Counted from the stretch's first letter, positions 9,267 through 18,623 are shown. The stretch is 64,000 bases of DNA from Pseudarthrobacter albicanus (GCF_018224015.1 NZ_JAGPOT010000025.1:35811-99810), one strand, 5' to 3'. Numbers and translations: made by a program. The notes: generated from the letters alone by a model not told the origin.

Positions 9267-9722
9267 CTACTTGGCAGCCTCGGCGGCGGCCTTCTTGGCG
9301 GCGGGCTTCTTGGCAGCCTTGGCCTTCGGTGCGGCTTCAGCCGTAACGGCCGGAGCGGACGTGTCGGCGGGCAGCGAGTCCTTGGCGATCTGCACCAGCG
9401 CGGCGAAGGCGTTGGCGTCAGAAACGGCAAGCTCGGCCAGCATACGGCGGTCAACCTCGACCTCAGCGGCCTTCAGGCCCTGGATCAGGCGGTTGTAGGT
9501 CAGGCCGTTGGCGCGGGAGGCAGCGTTGATGCGCTGGATCCACAGGCGGCGGAAGTCGCCCTTCTTCTTCTTGCGGTCGCCGTAGCTGTACACAAACGAG
9601 TGCAGCAGCTGCTCTTTGGCCTTGCGGTACAGGCGTGAACGCTGTCCACGGTAGCCCTTTGCGCGTTCAAGGATAACCCGGCGCTTCTTGTGGGCGTTGA
9701 CCGCCCTCTTCACACGTGCCAC
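9267..9722 (-). CDS. rplT: 50S ribosomal protein L20
   Basis: The core [20 protein letters not shown] and [16 protein letters not shown] is unmistakable L20, an early 23S rRNA-binding assembly protein. GTG start at 9722. The family is normally about 118-130 residues; this one has 151 because of a C-terminal tail of roughly 30 residues made almost only of Ala, Lys and Pro. Third gene of infC-rpmI-rplT. The tail resembles the low-complexity tail of IF-3 in the same operon. Confidence 0.97.
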   Translation of the reverse strand: MARVKRAVNAHKKRRVILERAKGYRGQRSRLYRKAKEQLLHSFVYSYGDRKKKKGDFRRLWIQRINAASRANGLTYNRLIQGLKAAEVEVDRRMLAELAVSDANAFAALVQIAKDSLPADTSAPAVTAEAAPKAKAAKKPAAKKAAAEAAK

Positions 9723-9841
9723 GTGCGTACTCCTTCGAAAATTCTGATCCCAAGCGTCTACTGCCGGACGGACCGGCTGGCCTGAGAAGCCTTTTGGTAG
9801 TTGACCGCTGCCAGGTGGCAGTCAGCCAGAGAACTTGGAAC

Positions 9842-10036
9842 TTAGATGCCGAGCATCTTCCGGATGACCTTGGCGTCGCCCTTGAAGACGATCTTGTCGC
9901 CGGCGAGGCGGCGGGTCAGCCTGGAGGACTTGTGCTCGAGGTAGTGGCGGCGGTTGGCCTGCTGGCGGCGCAGCTTGCCGCTGCCGGTCAGCTTGAAGCG
10001 CTTCTTAGCACCGCTGTGGGTCTTCATCTTCGGCAT
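9842..10036 (-). CDS. rpmI: 50S ribosomal protein L35
   Basis: A 64-residue basic protein, [20 protein letters not shown] at the start and KVIRKMLGI at the end, matching L35 over its whole length. It sits between infC and rplT with 116- and 119-base gaps, the conserved order of this operon. The start is the ATG at 10036; the longer in-frame extension upstream lacks any family sequence. Confidence 0.97.
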   Translation of the reverse strand: MPKMKTHSGAKKRFKLTGSGKLRRQQANRRHYLEHKSSRLTRRLAGDKIVFKGDAKVIRKMLGI

Positions 10037-10152
10037 GGGAACCGATCTCCTTACGTATCCGCAGACATGGTCTGCAGTTCTTTCGTGCAGCCGCCCCTGC
10101 GGGCGGCGTGCTGGTTGCTTGCTGCCGGACATTGCTGTCCGGCAGCCGTGAA

Positions 10153-11310
10153 CTAGTTGGTCTTCTTGCTGCCCGGCTTGGCGGCGGACTTCGGCGCAGC
10201 CGGCCGTGCCGCAGGCTTCGGCGCCGAAGGCCGCGGTACCGGCTTGGGAGCCGCAACCGGCTTCGGTGCCGCTGCCGGAGCGGCCGTTTCGGCCTCGGGT
10301 GCTTTCGCAACCTCCGGCGCCTTGGCAGCCTCAGGGGCCTTCGGAGCTTCGGTCGCCTTGGCCGGTGCAGCGGCAGGTGCCTGGGCTACCGGCGGCTTCG
10401 CGGCGGCCTTGGGAGCCTCCCGCTTCGGAGCTGCCTGCCTGGCGGCCTTGGGGGCCTCCTGCTTGGGCGCTTCCTGGACGGGAGCCTTTTCTGCCGCCGC
10501 TTCCTGCACCTTGACCTCGGCGGCGGGGGCCTCCGTGGCTACGGTTTCTTCGACTGCTTTGTCCTCGACTGCGTTGTCCGCGGCAGGGGCCTCGGCAACC
10601 GCCGGAGCCGCTTCCGTTGCCGGAGCTTCCGTCTTGATCTGGTATCCCTCCGGAAGGAGGTCCGCCAGGGACTGCGTCAGCGGCGCACTGCTGTCACCGG
10701 AAACGTCCACGCGACCCGGGGCCCCCGAAGCCTTGGCTTCGTTCTCTGCCTTGGCTTCTGCACGCTGCGATGCGCGGCGGGCCTCTGCCTTGGCTTCAGC
10801 CTTGTTCTTCAGGGGACCCACCACCATGACCATGTTGCGGCCATCGATACGCGGGCTTGACTCCACCACGCCGACTTCGGCGACGTCGTCGGCAAAGCGC
10901 TGCAGCAGGCGGATGCCCATCTCGGGGCGCTGCTGCTCACGGCCGCGGAACTGGATCATGGCCTTGACCTTGTCACCGGCCCCGAGGAACCGGAGCGCGT
11001 GGCCGCGCTTGGTCTCATAGTCATGGGTGTCGATCTTCAGGCGGAAGCGGATTTCCTTCAGAACCGTGTTGGTCTGGTTCTTCCGGGCCTCGCGTGCCTT
11101 GACCGCAGCTTCGTACTTGTACTTGCCGAAGTCCATCAGCTTGCACACCGGAGGCTTGGCCTGCGGTGCAACTTCAACGAGATCAAGATCGGACTCGGCA
11201 GCCAAACGCAGGGCATCCTCAATACGGACAACTCCTACTTGTTCGCCTGCAGGGCCGACCAGCCGCACCTCGGGGACGCGGATACGCTCATTGATTCTTG
11301 GCTCGCTAAT
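10153..11310 (-). CDS. infC: Translation initiation factor IF-3 with AUU start and long C-terminal tail
   Basis: Residues 1-190 are a normal IF-3: an N-domain with [21 protein letters not shown], the lysine-rich linker [17 protein letters not shown], and a C-domain ending in [12 protein letters not shown]-3 keeps subunits apart and proofreads the initiator codon. The family sequence begins at an ATT codon at 11310, with AGGAG nine bases upstream (AGGAGCTTTAACATT), so an AUU start is the best reading, as known for infC in other bacteria, where it allows self-repression. The remaining 195 or so residues are Ala/Pro/Glu/Lys low complexity with EAPK/AAPK-like units, roughly doubling the usual 180-residue length. 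First gene of the rpmI-rplT operon. Confidence 0.95.
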   Translation of the reverse strand: MSEPRINERIRVPEVRLVGPAGEQVGVVRIEDALRLAAESDLDLVEVAPQAKPPVCKLMDFGKYKYEAAVKAREARKNQTNTVLKEIRFRLKIDTHDYETKRGHALRFLGAGDKVKAMIQFRGREQQRPEMGIRLLQRFADDVAEVGVVESSPRIDGRNMVMVVGPLKNKAEAKAEARRASQRAEAKAENEAKASGAPGRVDVSGDSSAPLTQSLADLLPEGYQIKTEAPATEAAPAVAEAPAADNAVEDKAVEETVATEAPAAEVKVQEAAAEKAPVQEAPKQEAPKAARQAAPKREAPKAAAKPPVAQAPAAAPAKATEAPKAPEAAKAPEVAKAPEAETAAPAAAPKPVAAPKPVPRPSAPKPAARPAAPKSAAKPGSKKTN

Positions 11311-11420
11311 GTTAAAGCTCCTGTGTTCGTGAGTGGCATTCCACCGGCAAATAGAGAAGGCCCCCAATTGCCGGAGCAATCGAAGGCCTCGAAGATCGGA
11401 GCTGCCTGCCTCGCATAGAG
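11311..11420 (-). promoter_or_regulatory. Potential structured 5' leader of infC
   Basis: On the coding (minus) strand CCGGCAA (11374-11368) can pair with TTGCCGG (11350-11344). The same segment can instead form ATTGC-TCCG-GCAAT (11380-11367), so the two hairpins exclude each other. The SD core GGAGCT is matched by an upstream AGCTCC that could mask it. This is read from the sequence by eye; no folding energy was computed, and a leader function is inference. Confidence 0.45.
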
Positions 11421-11580
11421 GCGGCATGCGTTCCCGCCAGGCTGGTGCCCGGGGAAAACGCCCGACCAGGTACCCGGCAACCTTACTTCCCGAAGAAAGA
11501 TTCGCGGCTGACGCGGGTGGGAGAGAACTCCGCTTGCAAACTGAAAACCGATTCTACAGAACGAATCCCGTCCGGCGCTA

Positions 11581-11648
11581 CCTGCCTGATCAGGCAGGAA
11601 CCGGAGGGACTGTGATAAACAACTGTGTGATATACAACTGTGTGATGG
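11581..11648. repeat. 18-bp perfect palindrome and 15-bp tandem repeats between infC and DUF1844 gene
   Basis: CCTGCCTGATCAGGCAGG at 11581-11598 is a perfect palindrome. It is followed by GTGATAAACAACTGT (11612-11626), GTGATATACAACTGT (11627-11641) and a third start GTGATGG. The elements lie in the divergent intergenic region of about 390 bp, where the infC promoter must be, and could be binding sites. The minus strand also shows TTGTCA and TTATTT spaced 18 bases, a possible promoter overlapping the repeats' upstream side. Confidence 0.6.
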
Positions 11649-11697
11649 AGCTCTGTAAAATAACGACATCCAGTCGGTCTGTGACAAGCTTACCAGC

Positions 11698-12084
11698 ATG
11701 AGCACTTCAGACAGTAATTCACACGTTTTCGAGCCCTCGACCGGCCAGGCCGACGTCTCACAGCAGATCCGCGACATCTCCGAGGTCCCCGCGATCGAGG
11801 TCATCACCACCGCGGCTGTGCACCTGATGAGCGCCGCCGCCGTGAAGCTCGGCCTTGCCGCCGAGGAGAACGCCGAGGAACTCAAGGACCTCGACGAGGC
11901 ACGCAAGCTGATCATTGCCCTCGCCGGCCTGGTCACTGCCGCGGCCCCCGAGATCGGTTCACAGCACGCCGGACCCTTGCGCGACGGGCTGCGTTCGCTG
12001 CAGCTGGCCTTCCGCGAGGAATCCGCCATTCCGGATGCTCCGGGCAAGGGCCCGGGCGAGAAGTACACCGGCCCCGTCAACTAG
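11698..12084 (+). CDS. DUF1844 domain protein
   Basis: A 128-residue protein. The core DISEVPAIEVITTAAVHLMS followed by AAVKLGL and DEARKLIIALAGLVTAA is the DUF1844 pattern, conserved beside infC in many actinobacteria. The segments are amphipathic rather than clear membrane spans. Function is unknown. It reads away from infC and ends at a strong bidirectional hairpin. Confidence 0.85.
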   Translation: MSTSDSNSHVFEPSTGQADVSQQIRDISEVPAIEVITTAAVHLMSAAAVKLGLAAEENAEELKDLDEARKLIIALAGLVTAAAPEIGSQHAGPLRDGLRSLQLAFREESAIPDAPGKGPGEKYTGPVN

Positions 12085-12133
12085 CAGCGATCGCCGAAGC
12101 CGGGCCCTTTCCGGTCACGGACTTCAAGGAACC

Positions 12134-12178
12134 ACGACGACGGCGGGCGGACCACACAGGTCCGCCCGCCGTCGTCGT
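12134..12178. terminator. Bidirectional hairpin between DUF1844 and MFS genes
   Basis: A perfect 20-bp stem, ACGACGACGGCGGGCGGACC and its complement, closes a 5-base loop. It separates two convergent genes. There is only a weak T run, so termination may rely on the very strong stem. Confidence 0.75.
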
Positions 12179-12182
12179 TGGC

Positions 12183-13511
12183 TCAGACGATGGTGGCCAG
12201 CCGCCGCCGGCGACGGTGCTGCAGCATCAGCCCCGCGAGGCACAGGGCGACGCCGGCCACTCCCACGGCGACGAATCCGGCCGGAGGGGAGACGACGTCG
12301 ATGAAGAGGCCTGCCAGCGGGGCGCCCAGCGCGATCCCGCCGGTGAGGGCGGATCCGTACCAGCCCATTGCCTCGCCCCGGCGGCGTTCGTCGACCAGTT
12401 CGGCCACTTTCTCCGAGGCTGCCGAGAGCACCGGCGCGCAGAGCAGCCCGGGCAGGAGCGAGAGCAGGCTGAGGGTCCAGGTGTCCGCCGCGAACGCCAT
12501 CGGGATGGTGAGGGCGGACATGCCGAGCAGCAGCAGGAGCGGTGGGATGGGCCGGTGCATGGCGCCGTAGAGGATGCCGCCCACCACCGACGCCCCGCAC
12601 CAGAAGAGGAAGACGAGGCCGATCTCGGCCTGGTGGCTGCCGCCCTCGAGGGCTGCGACGATCCCCACATCGGTGCCGCTGAGGATCATGCCGGCACCGG
12701 CAGCAACGGCGAAGACGGCGGCCACGGCGGCGGTGAACCAGCTGAAGCTGTGCAGGACCCTGTGCCTCAGGCCGGACCGGCGCTCCCGCCGCTCCCCGGC
12801 GGACGCGGCCAGCGGGGCGGGCCCGGCCGCCACTTCCCGCAGGTGGGCGGGCGCGGCAGCGACGATGGCCACCTGTGTGCCTTCCAGGGGGCCTGCCTGC
12901 CGGCCTGGCTCGAAGCCGGCTTCCGGCACAGCGCTGCGGGTCGGCGGGTTGAACCACATGAGGAAAAGCCCGGACACCGAGGTGGCCGCACCGATCACGG
13001 TGAGTCCCAGGACGGAGAATCCGGCGGTGGCCACGATGGCCCCGGCGGCGGGGCCGATCATGAACACGAATTCGGTGGTGATGGCGTCGAGGGCGAAGGC
13101 GGTGCGCCGCTGCTCGCCGGTGGCCAGGACGCCGAGGGACTGGCGGACAACGCTGAAAATGGGCAGCGTCAGCAGGCCGCCGACGAAGACCAGCGGCAGC
13201 AGCAGTTCGTAGGACACGTGCGGCACGATCGACCAGATCACGGTCTCGGAAATGACCGACGGGACCAGGGCCCTGCGCAGGCCCACCGTGTCCACCCGGC
13301 GTCCGCGCCAGGGTGCCCCGACGGCGATGCCGATGGTCATGACGGCGGCCGCGGCGCCGGCGGCGGCGTAGCCCTGCCCCAGGGTCAGGACGATGTGCAG
13401 GGTCAGCATCACCCCGCCCGCCGCGTGCGGTATGCGGGCGATCATTCCCACCAGCAGGAGCCGCCTGATGGGCCCCACGGCCAGCAGGTCCCGGTAAAGC
13501 GCGAAGTTCAC
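12183..13511 (-). CDS. MFS transporter
   Basis: A 442-residue membrane protein with about twelve hydrophobic segments split by a charged central loop around residues 185-240. The loop between segments 2 and 3 reads GAPWRGRRVDTVGLRRAL, matching MFS motif A. GTG start at 13511. Substrate unknown; the best general guess is an exporter. It lies downstream of the sseB gene with a 70-base gap. Confidence 0.82.
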   Translation of the reverse strand: MNFALYRDLLAVGPIRRLLLVGMIARIPHAAGGVMLTLHIVLTLGQGYAAAGAAAAVMTIGIAVGAPWRGRRVDTVGLRRALVPSVISETVIWSIVPHVSYELLLPLVFVGGLLTLPIFSVVRQSLGVLATGEQRRTAFALDAITTEFVFMIGPAAGAIVATAGFSVLGLTVIGAATSVSGLFLMWFNPPTRSAVPEAGFEPGRQAGPLEGTQVAIVAAAPAHLREVAAGPAPLAASAGERRERRSGLRHRVLHSFSWFTAAVAAVFAVAAGAGMILSGTDVGIVAALEGGSHQAEIGLVFLFWCGASVVGGILYGAMHRPIPPLLLLLGMSALTIPMAFAADTWTLSLLSLLPGLLCAPVLSAASEKVAELVDERRRGEAMGWYGSALTGGIALGAPLAGLFIDVVSPPAGFVAVGVAGVALCLAGLMLQHRRRRRLATIV

Positions 13512-13582
13512 GGACTACATCCTTTGGTTCTGCCGCGGCAGCCTGCTACTGCTTCCGGCAGGGGTCCCCCGCTTGCCGTCAG

Positions 13583-14500
13583 CTATGGCGCCGCGCGCTG
13601 CAACTTGACCTCGATCGAGTCAACCCGCTCGGCAAACATTTCATTCCGTGCCCAGGCGTTGTTGAGGCCGGCCACCATCGACTGGACGCCGGCGGCGTCG
13701 AGTCCGTCCTCAAGGTACAGCACCACCTTCAGTTCCGGCCCGGCCCCGCCGCCGGGAAGGAGCGTTCCGTCGGCGGCGGCCGAGGAAACTCCGCCACCTG
13801 GATGAATTTCTACCCGGCGGACGGCCGGAAAGCCAGCCACGGCCGAACCCAGCCACCGCGCCAGCTCCGGATCACCGTACGACGGCGTCCACGGGCGCTG
13901 CTGGGCAAGCGCCCAGACGGCGGGCCGGCGCACCACGAAGGTGAACTCCGAGCCGGGATCCAGCACCAGCAGTTCGGCGCCTTCGGCGACGGCGGACAGC
14001 GCCGCCCGGGCCGCGTACACCGCGACGGGCCGGGCCGCCGCGTGCCAGGCCATGAGCGAGGCCGCGGAGGTGAAGAGGGGCATGGCCGTCCGGCCGTCGG
14101 GGGCCTTGAGGGTCACGAGGGCCATGTCGGCCTGCTTGTCCGCCTGCAGGGTGTCACCGTGCAGCCCCACGGCTCCTTCGCCCTCTTCGGCGAGCCGGGC
14201 GAGGATGGGCACGAAGACCCGGGCGGCGGCCAGGGAGGCCACCACCCCTGCTTCGTCGCCTTCGCCTGCCGCCAAGGCCGCAAGGGCCGCAAGGTAGCCG
14301 GGGTCGGCGGCGCCGTCGTCGTCCTCGAAATTGTGGATCGTCGCGTCGTCGCCGGCGAGGCTGCGGCCGGCCCAGGGCTGGCCGGCGGAGTCGGTGGCGC
14401 CGCCCGCGCCGGCAAGCGCGGCCGCGATGTGGCCGGGCAGCTGGCGCGCCGCGGCTCCGCTGCCTGGCGCTGCCTGCTCGTCCTTCTGGAAATGCTCCAC
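13583..14500 (-). CDS. SseB family protein
   Basis: A 305-residue protein. The N-terminal half holds the SseB-type core with VFVPILARL, ALVTLKAPDGRTAMPLFTSA (the 'changes to a screen value/parameter' region) and LLVLDPGSEFTFVVRRPAVW. The C-terminal third is a second alpha/beta segment with VRRVEIHPGGG and LKVVLYLEDGLDAAGVQSMV, as in SseB C-terminal domains. GTG start at 14500. The role is unclear in the family. In actinobacteria it commonly follows hisA, as here (13-base gap), which suggests cotranscription. Confidence 0.8.
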   Translation of the reverse strand: MEHFQKDEQAAPGSGAAARQLPGHIAAALAGAGGATDSAGQPWAGRSLAGDDATIHNFEDDDGAADPGYLAALAALAAGEGDEAGVVASLAAARVFVPILARLAEEGEGAVGLHGDTLQADKQADMALVTLKAPDGRTAMPLFTSAASLMAWHAAARPVAVYAARAALSAVAEGAELLVLDPGSEFTFVVRRPAVWALAQQRPWTPSYGDPELARWLGSAVAGFPAVRRVEIHPGGGVSSAAADGTLLPGGGAGPELKVVLYLEDGLDAAGVQSMVAGLNNAWARNEMFAERVDSIEVKLQRAAP

Positions 14501-14513
14501 TGTTGCGGACCGC

Positions 14514-15260
14514 CTAGCGGCGGCCGGCGACGTCGAGGGCCTCGGGCATGGTGAAGTTGCCGTTGTAGAGGGCCTTGCCGATGATCGCGCCTTCGACGCC
14601 GAGCGGGACGAGGGATCGCAGCACCTTGAGGTCCGCCAGGCTGGAGATTCCGCCGGACGCGACGACGGGCTTGCCGGTCTTCTCGACCATCCGGCGCAGC
14701 AGCTCGACGTTGGGGCCCTGCAGGGTGCCGTCCTTGGTCACATCGGTGACGACGTAGCGGGCGCAGCCGGCCTCCTCGAGGCGGCCCAGCACCTCCCAGA
14801 GGTCGCCGCCTTCCTTGGTCCAGCCCCGGCCGGCCAGGGTGGTTCCGCGGACGTCGAGGCCGACGGCGATCCTGTCGCCGAAGCGCTCGATCGCGCGGCG
14901 GGTCCACTCCGGGTTCTCCAGCGCCGCGGTGCCCAGGTTCACCCGTGCGACGCCGAGGTCCAGGGCCTTCTCGAGCGATTCGTCGTCGCGCAGGCCGCCG
15001 GAGAGCTCCACCTTGATGTCCAGCCGGCCCACCACTTCGCGGAGCAGTTCCGCGTTGGAGCCCCGGCCGAAGGCCGCGTCGAGGTCCACGAGGTGGACCC
15101 ATTCGGCGCCCTGCTGCTGCCAGTTCAGGGCCGCGTCCAGCGGGGTGCCGTAGCTTGTCTCGCTGCCGGCTTCGCCCTGGACGAGGCGGACAGCCTGGCC
15201 GTTGACGACGTCGACGGCGGGCAGCAGCTCAAGTACGGGCAACGGGGTTTCGGTGGTCAT
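14514..15260 (-). CDS. hisA: Phosphoribosyl isomerase (HisA/PriA)
   Basis: A 248-residue TIM barrel that converts ProFAR to PRFAR in histidine synthesis. Catalytic Asp residues lie in [15 protein letters not shown] and [15 protein letters not shown]; phosphate-binding loops are VELSGGLRD and VASGGISS. In actinobacteria lacking trpF this enzyme (PriA) also serves tryptophan synthesis; no trpF is in this window, so dual function is possible but unproven. GAGGA lies seven bases before the ATG. Confidence 0.95.
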   Translation of the reverse strand: MTTETPLPVLELLPAVDVVNGQAVRLVQGEAGSETSYGTPLDAALNWQQQGAEWVHLVDLDAAFGRGSNAELLREVVGRLDIKVELSGGLRDDESLEKALDLGVARVNLGTAALENPEWTRRAIERFGDRIAVGLDVRGTTLAGRGWTKEGGDLWEVLGRLEEAGCARYVVTDVTKDGTLQGPNVELLRRMVEKTGKPVVASGGISSLADLKVLRSLVPLGVEGAIIGKALYNGNFTMPEALDVAGRR

Positions 15261-15314
15261 CGTGGATCCTCAGCTTCGGTGTGGCGGCGGTTGGTCAGGA
15301 ACGCTGCGGGGCCG

Positions 15315-15473
15315 TCAGGCGGCCGGCAGCGTCAGGAGATAGGCGGCCAGCAGCGACATTCCGGCCAGGACATAGAACACGATCTGGACCCAGAGGGGGC
15401 TCTTCTGCTGCCGGAAGGACAGGGCACCGCCGACCAGCAGGCCGGCAAGGCCCATCAGCACCAAGGACCACAT
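15315..15473 (-). CDS. 52-residue membrane protein within the his operon
   Basis: A short frame, MWSLVLMGLAGLLVGGALSF at the start and VQIVFYVLAGMSLLAAYLLT later, encodes two membrane helices joined by RQQKSPLW. Its ATG follows the hisH stop directly (TAGATG), and hisA starts 54 bases further on, so it is a cotranscribed cistron. I do not recognise the family beyond a small conserved-looking actinobacterial membrane protein. Function unknown. Confidence 0.75.
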   Translation of the reverse strand: MWSLVLMGLAGLLVGGALSFRQQKSPLWVQIVFYVLAGMSLLAAYLLTLPAA

Positions 15474-16292
15474 CTAGGCGGTCTGTTCCGGGGGCGTGGC
15501 GTGGCCTCCGGTGCCCGCGGAAGTGGCCACGGCGGAGGCTGCGGGGGCGGACTCGGCCTCGGCGGCATCGGCGGCTTGGGGGCGGCCGCGCAGGCTGTCC
15601 ACCCAGTTGCGCAGCAGCCGCGCACCGGCGTCGCCGGACTTCTCCGGGTGGAACTGGGTGGCGCACAGCGGGCCGTTTTCGACGGCTGCGATGAAGGGGC
15701 CGCCGTGCTCGGACCAGGTCACGAGCGGTGCCGCCATCCGCGGCTGGATGACGTCGAAGTCCCAGTGCTGGACGCCGTAGGAGTGCACGAAGTAGAAACG
15801 TTCGTTCTGGACGCCGGCGAAGAGACTGGAGCCTTCGGGGACGGCGACCGTGTTCCAGCCCATGTGCGGGACGACGTCGGCGGGCAGCAGTTCCACCTTG
15901 CCGGGCCACTCCCCCATGCCTTCGGCTTCGGTGCCATGTTCGACGCCGGCCTCGAAGAGCACCTGGAGTCCCACGCAGATCGCGAGCACAGGCCGGCCGC
16001 CGGCGACGCGGCGCCCGATCATCCGGATCGCGTCGACGGCCTTGAGTTCTTTCATGACCGTTTCGAAGGCGCCGACGCCGGGGACGACGAGGCCGTCGGC
16101 GTTGAGTACATCCTCCGGTTTGGAGCTCAGGATGACCTCGGCCCCGGCCCGTTCCAGGGCGCGGACGGCCGAGCGGATGTTGCCGGAGCCGTAGTCCAGC
16201 ACCGTCACGGTGGGCTTGCCCTCGGGCGACGCGGGTTTCCGGCCGGCCTCGGGATTGATGACGGCCCCGTCCCGGATGTCCGGGCCGGTCAC
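15474..16292 (-). CDS. hisH: Imidazole glycerol phosphate synthase, glutaminase subunit
   Basis: Class I glutamine amidotransferase that supplies ammonia to HisF. The nucleophile Cys lies in [15 protein letters not shown], and the His/Glu pair in [13 protein letters not shown]. The GTG start overlaps the hisB stop by GTGA. At 272 residues it is about 60 longer than usual: a 25-residue Pro/Gly-rich head and a C-terminal Ala/Glu/Ser-rich tail from about residue 238. The tail is probably disordered. hisF is not in this window. Confidence 0.95.
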   Translation of the reverse strand: MTGPDIRDGAVINPEAGRKPASPEGKPTVTVLDYGSGNIRSAVRALERAGAEVILSSKPEDVLNADGLVVPGVGAFETVMKELKAVDAIRMIGRRVAGGRPVLAICVGLQVLFEAGVEHGTEAEGMGEWPGKVELLPADVVPHMGWNTVAVPEGSSLFAGVQNERFYFVHSYGVQHWDFDVIQPRMAAPLVTWSEHGGPFIAAVENGPLCATQFHPEKSGDAGARLLRNWVDSLRGRPQAADAAEAESAPAASAVATSAGTGGHATPPEQTA

Positions 16293-16915
16293 AGTGCGCC
16301 CTTGGTGGAAGGGATGCCCTTGACCCGGGGATCGGGCTCGACGGCCGAGCGCAGGGCGCGGGCGAAGGCCTTGAACTGGGCCTCGACGATGTGGTGCGGG
16401 TCCCGGCCGGCGGTGACGTTCATGTGCAGGCAGATTCCGGCGTGCAGGGTGATGGCCTCGAAGACGTGGCGGGTCAGCGAGCCCGTGAAGTGGCCGCCGA
16501 TCAGGTGGTATTCCTGGCCGGCCGGCTCGCCGGCGTGCACCAGGTAGGGGCGGCCCGAGACGTCGACGACGGCGTGGGCGAGGGCCTCGTCCAGCGGCAC
16601 CGTCGCCTCGCCGAAGCGGCGGATGCCGGCCTTGTTGCCAAGGGCGGTGCGCAGGACCTCGCCGAAGGTGATGGCGACGTCCTCGACCGTGTGGTGGACG
16701 TCGATGTGGGTGTCGCCGGTGGCCTTGACCGTCATGTCGATCAGGGAGTGCTTGCTCAGTGCCGTCAGCATGTGGTCGTAGAACGGCACCGAGGTGCTGA
16801 TGTCCGAAACTCCGGTGCCGTCCAGGTTGATCTCGACCAGGACGGAGGACTCGCTGGTGGTCCGTTCCATCCGTGCGGTGCGGCCCTCGGCAGCGGTTGA
16901 TCCGGTGTTGCTCAT
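16289..16915 (-). CDS. hisB: Imidazoleglycerol-phosphate dehydratase
   Basis: A 208-residue monofunctional HisB. Metal-binding histidines are in [16 protein letters not shown] and [18 protein letters not shown], and [14 protein letters not shown] is the first conserved block. It removes water from IGP to give imidazole-acetol phosphate. Second in the hisC-B-H-A run, with a GTGA overlap to hisH. Confidence 0.97.
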   Translation of the reverse strand: MSNTGSTAAEGRTARMERTTSESSVLVEINLDGTGVSDISTSVPFYDHMLTALSKHSLIDMTVKATGDTHIDVHHTVEDVAITFGEVLRTALGNKAGIRRFGEATVPLDEALAHAVVDVSGRPYLVHAGEPAGQEYHLIGGHFTGSLTRHVFEAITLHAGICLHMNVTAGRDPHHIVEAQFKAFARALRSAVEPDPRVKGIPSTKGAL

Positions 16916-16986
16916 GTGGGTGTTTCCCCTTTGGAAGAAGGCATGGTGCTGGGCAGCCTGGCAGTGGTCCTGTCCAAGGCTTAAGT

Positions 16987-18105
16987 CTAGGCCTGCAGCG
17001 CTGCGCGGCCGGTCAGGATGCGTTCGAGGGCCTCGAGGAAGGCTGTGGTTTCCGTCTCAGTGCCGGCTGTCACGCGCAGGTGGCCGGGGATGCCGACATC
17101 GCGGATGAGCACCCCCGCGTCCAGCAGCCCCTGCCAGGTCTCGTGCGGGTTCTCGAGGCCGCCGAAGAAGACATAGTTGGAATCGGAAGCGGCCGGCCTG
17201 AGGCCCATCCGCTGCAGTTCGGAAACGATCCGGTCCCGCTGGCGCTTGATGTCCTCGACGTCGGCCATGAGCGCCACCCGGTGGTGCAGGGCGGCCAGTG
17301 CCGTGGCCTGGGTGATCGCCGAGAGGTGGTACGGAAGGCGGACCAGGCGCAGGGCGTCGGTCACTTCGGGTGCCGCGGCCATGTACCCCAGCCGTGCGCC
17401 GGCGAGGGCGAAGGCCTTGCTCATGGTGCGCGAGACGATGAGCCGTTCCCGGCCCGGCAGCAGCGTGAGCGCGCTGGGCGTTCCATCATGGGCGAACTCG
17501 TGGTAGGCCTCGTCAACAATCACGATGGTCTGGCTGGCCTCACCGGCGGCGTAGACGGCCTCAACGACGTCAACACCAAGGCCGGTGCCGGTGGGGTTGT
17601 TCGGGGAGCACAGGAAGACGACGTTGGGTTGGAGTTCGCGCACCTGGCGTGCTGCCGATTCCGCGCTCAGACCGTAGTCCCCGGCGCGCACCCCCACAAG
17701 GTATTCCGTGTCCGTGCCGGCGGCCAGCAGCGGGTACATGGAGTATGTGGGCGGGAAGCCCAGAGCGGTGCGTCCCGGGCCGCCGAAGGCCTGGAGGATC
17801 TGCTGGAGCACCTCGTTGGAGCCGTTGGCCGCCCAGATGTTCTCCGCGCCCAGTCCGTGGCCGAGATACTCCGCCAATGCTTCGCGCAGTTCGGTGAATT
17901 CGCGGTCCGGATACCGGTTCAGGCCCACTGCCGCTGCCGTCACTGCTTCGGAGATGGCCGCTTGGACGTCGGCCGGGACACCGTGGGTGTTCTCGTTAAC
18001 GTTGAGCAGGATGGGGACGTCCAGCTGGGGCGCCCCGTACGGGCGCAGCCCGCGCAGATTGGTCCGGAGGGGAAGTCGGTTGAGGCGCTCTAACTGGTCA
18101 GTCAC
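16987..18105 (-). CDS. hisC: Histidinol-phosphate aminotransferase
   Basis: A 372-residue fold-type I PLP enzyme. The Schiff-base Lys sits in [18 protein letters not shown], and [17 protein letters not shown] and [18 protein letters not shown] are substrate-pocket blocks. GTG start at 18105, preceded by TTAAACT that may be a -10 element, so the message may be nearly leaderless. It heads the his run. An HisD gene is expected upstream in this phylum but is absent here, because lexA and a LysM gene lie next. Confidence 0.95.
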   Translation of the reverse strand: MTDQLERLNRLPLRTNLRGLRPYGAPQLDVPILLNVNENTHGVPADVQAAISEAVTAAAVGLNRYPDREFTELREALAEYLGHGLGAENIWAANGSNEVLQQILQAFGGPGRTALGFPPTYSMYPLLAAGTDTEYLVGVRAGDYGLSAESAARQVRELQPNVVFLCSPNNPTGTGLGVDVVEAVYAAGEASQTIVIVDEAYHEFAHDGTPSALTLLPGRERLIVSRTMSKAFALAGARLGYMAAAPEVTDALRLVRLPYHLSAITQATALAALHHRVALMADVEDIKRQRDRIVSELQRMGLRPAASDSNYVFFGGLENPHETWQGLLDAGVLIRDVGIPGHLRVTAGTETETTAFLEALERILTGRAALQA

Positions 18106-18194
18106 CTCATCAGTTTAAGTGAGGCCGCGGCGGGCCCTGAAACTGTGACGCCCCGGCCCCGTCTTTTGGGGGTGCCGATGTTTGGGGAGCCGGG

Positions 18195-18623
18195 CTACTT
18201 GGACGGGACGAAGAGCTGCTGGCCCGGGATGACGCGCGCAGCGTCCAGGTTGTTGAGCTGGACGATGTCTCCGACGACGTCCCGGGGATCGCGCTCCGGT
18301 GCGACGGCCCCGGCGATGGCCCACAGGGAGTCCCCGGGCTGGACCGTCACGGACACGGTCGGCGTCAGCGACAGCTCGGATGCGGAGTCCGCCGCCTTGG
18401 CGGGGGCGTTGAGGAATCCGCTGAACGAGAGAATGAGGGCGGCCAGCAGGATAAGCGGAAGGCCGAAGAAGATGAACCTGCCCCGGCGGGTCAGCCGGAG
18501 CGGGGCCTGTCTGGCACCGGGGGCAGCGGCCGGCGCCGCCGGAGCGTGGCTGCCAAAGGACCGGACCTGTTCGGATGGATCGTACTGGCCGAATGTGTCG
18601 TGAAACGCGCCTGATGCTGCCAT
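18195..18623 (-). CDS. LysM-domain membrane protein, candidate SOS cell-division suppressor (ChiZ/DivS/YneA-like)
   Basis: A 142-residue protein: a polar N-terminal part, one membrane helix (FIFFGLPLILLAALILSFSG, about 51-70) and an extracytoplasmic LysM domain (VTVQPGDSLWAIAGAVAP to IPGQQLFVPS). AGGAGGG lies nine bases before the ATG. It is divergent from lexA with SOS boxes between them, the same arrangement as Mycobacterium Rv2719c (ChiZ), Corynebacterium DivS and Bacillus YneA, which delay division during DNA damage. That role is inferred from context and architecture. Confidence 0.82.
   Translation of the reverse strand: MAASGAFHDTFGQYDPSEQVRSFGSHAPAAPAAAPGARQAPLRLTRRGRFIFFGLPLILLAALILSFSGFLNAPAKAADSASELSLTPTVSVTVQPGDSLWAIAGAVAPERDPRDVVGDIVQLNNLDAARVIPGQQLFVPSK

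Noticed and set aside
14331..16547. Very long plus-strand open frame of more than 700 codons opposite the his genes
   Set aside because: It mirrors hisA, hisH and hisB on the other strand, has no SD and no family-like sequence. Antisense open frames are expected in high-GC DNA.
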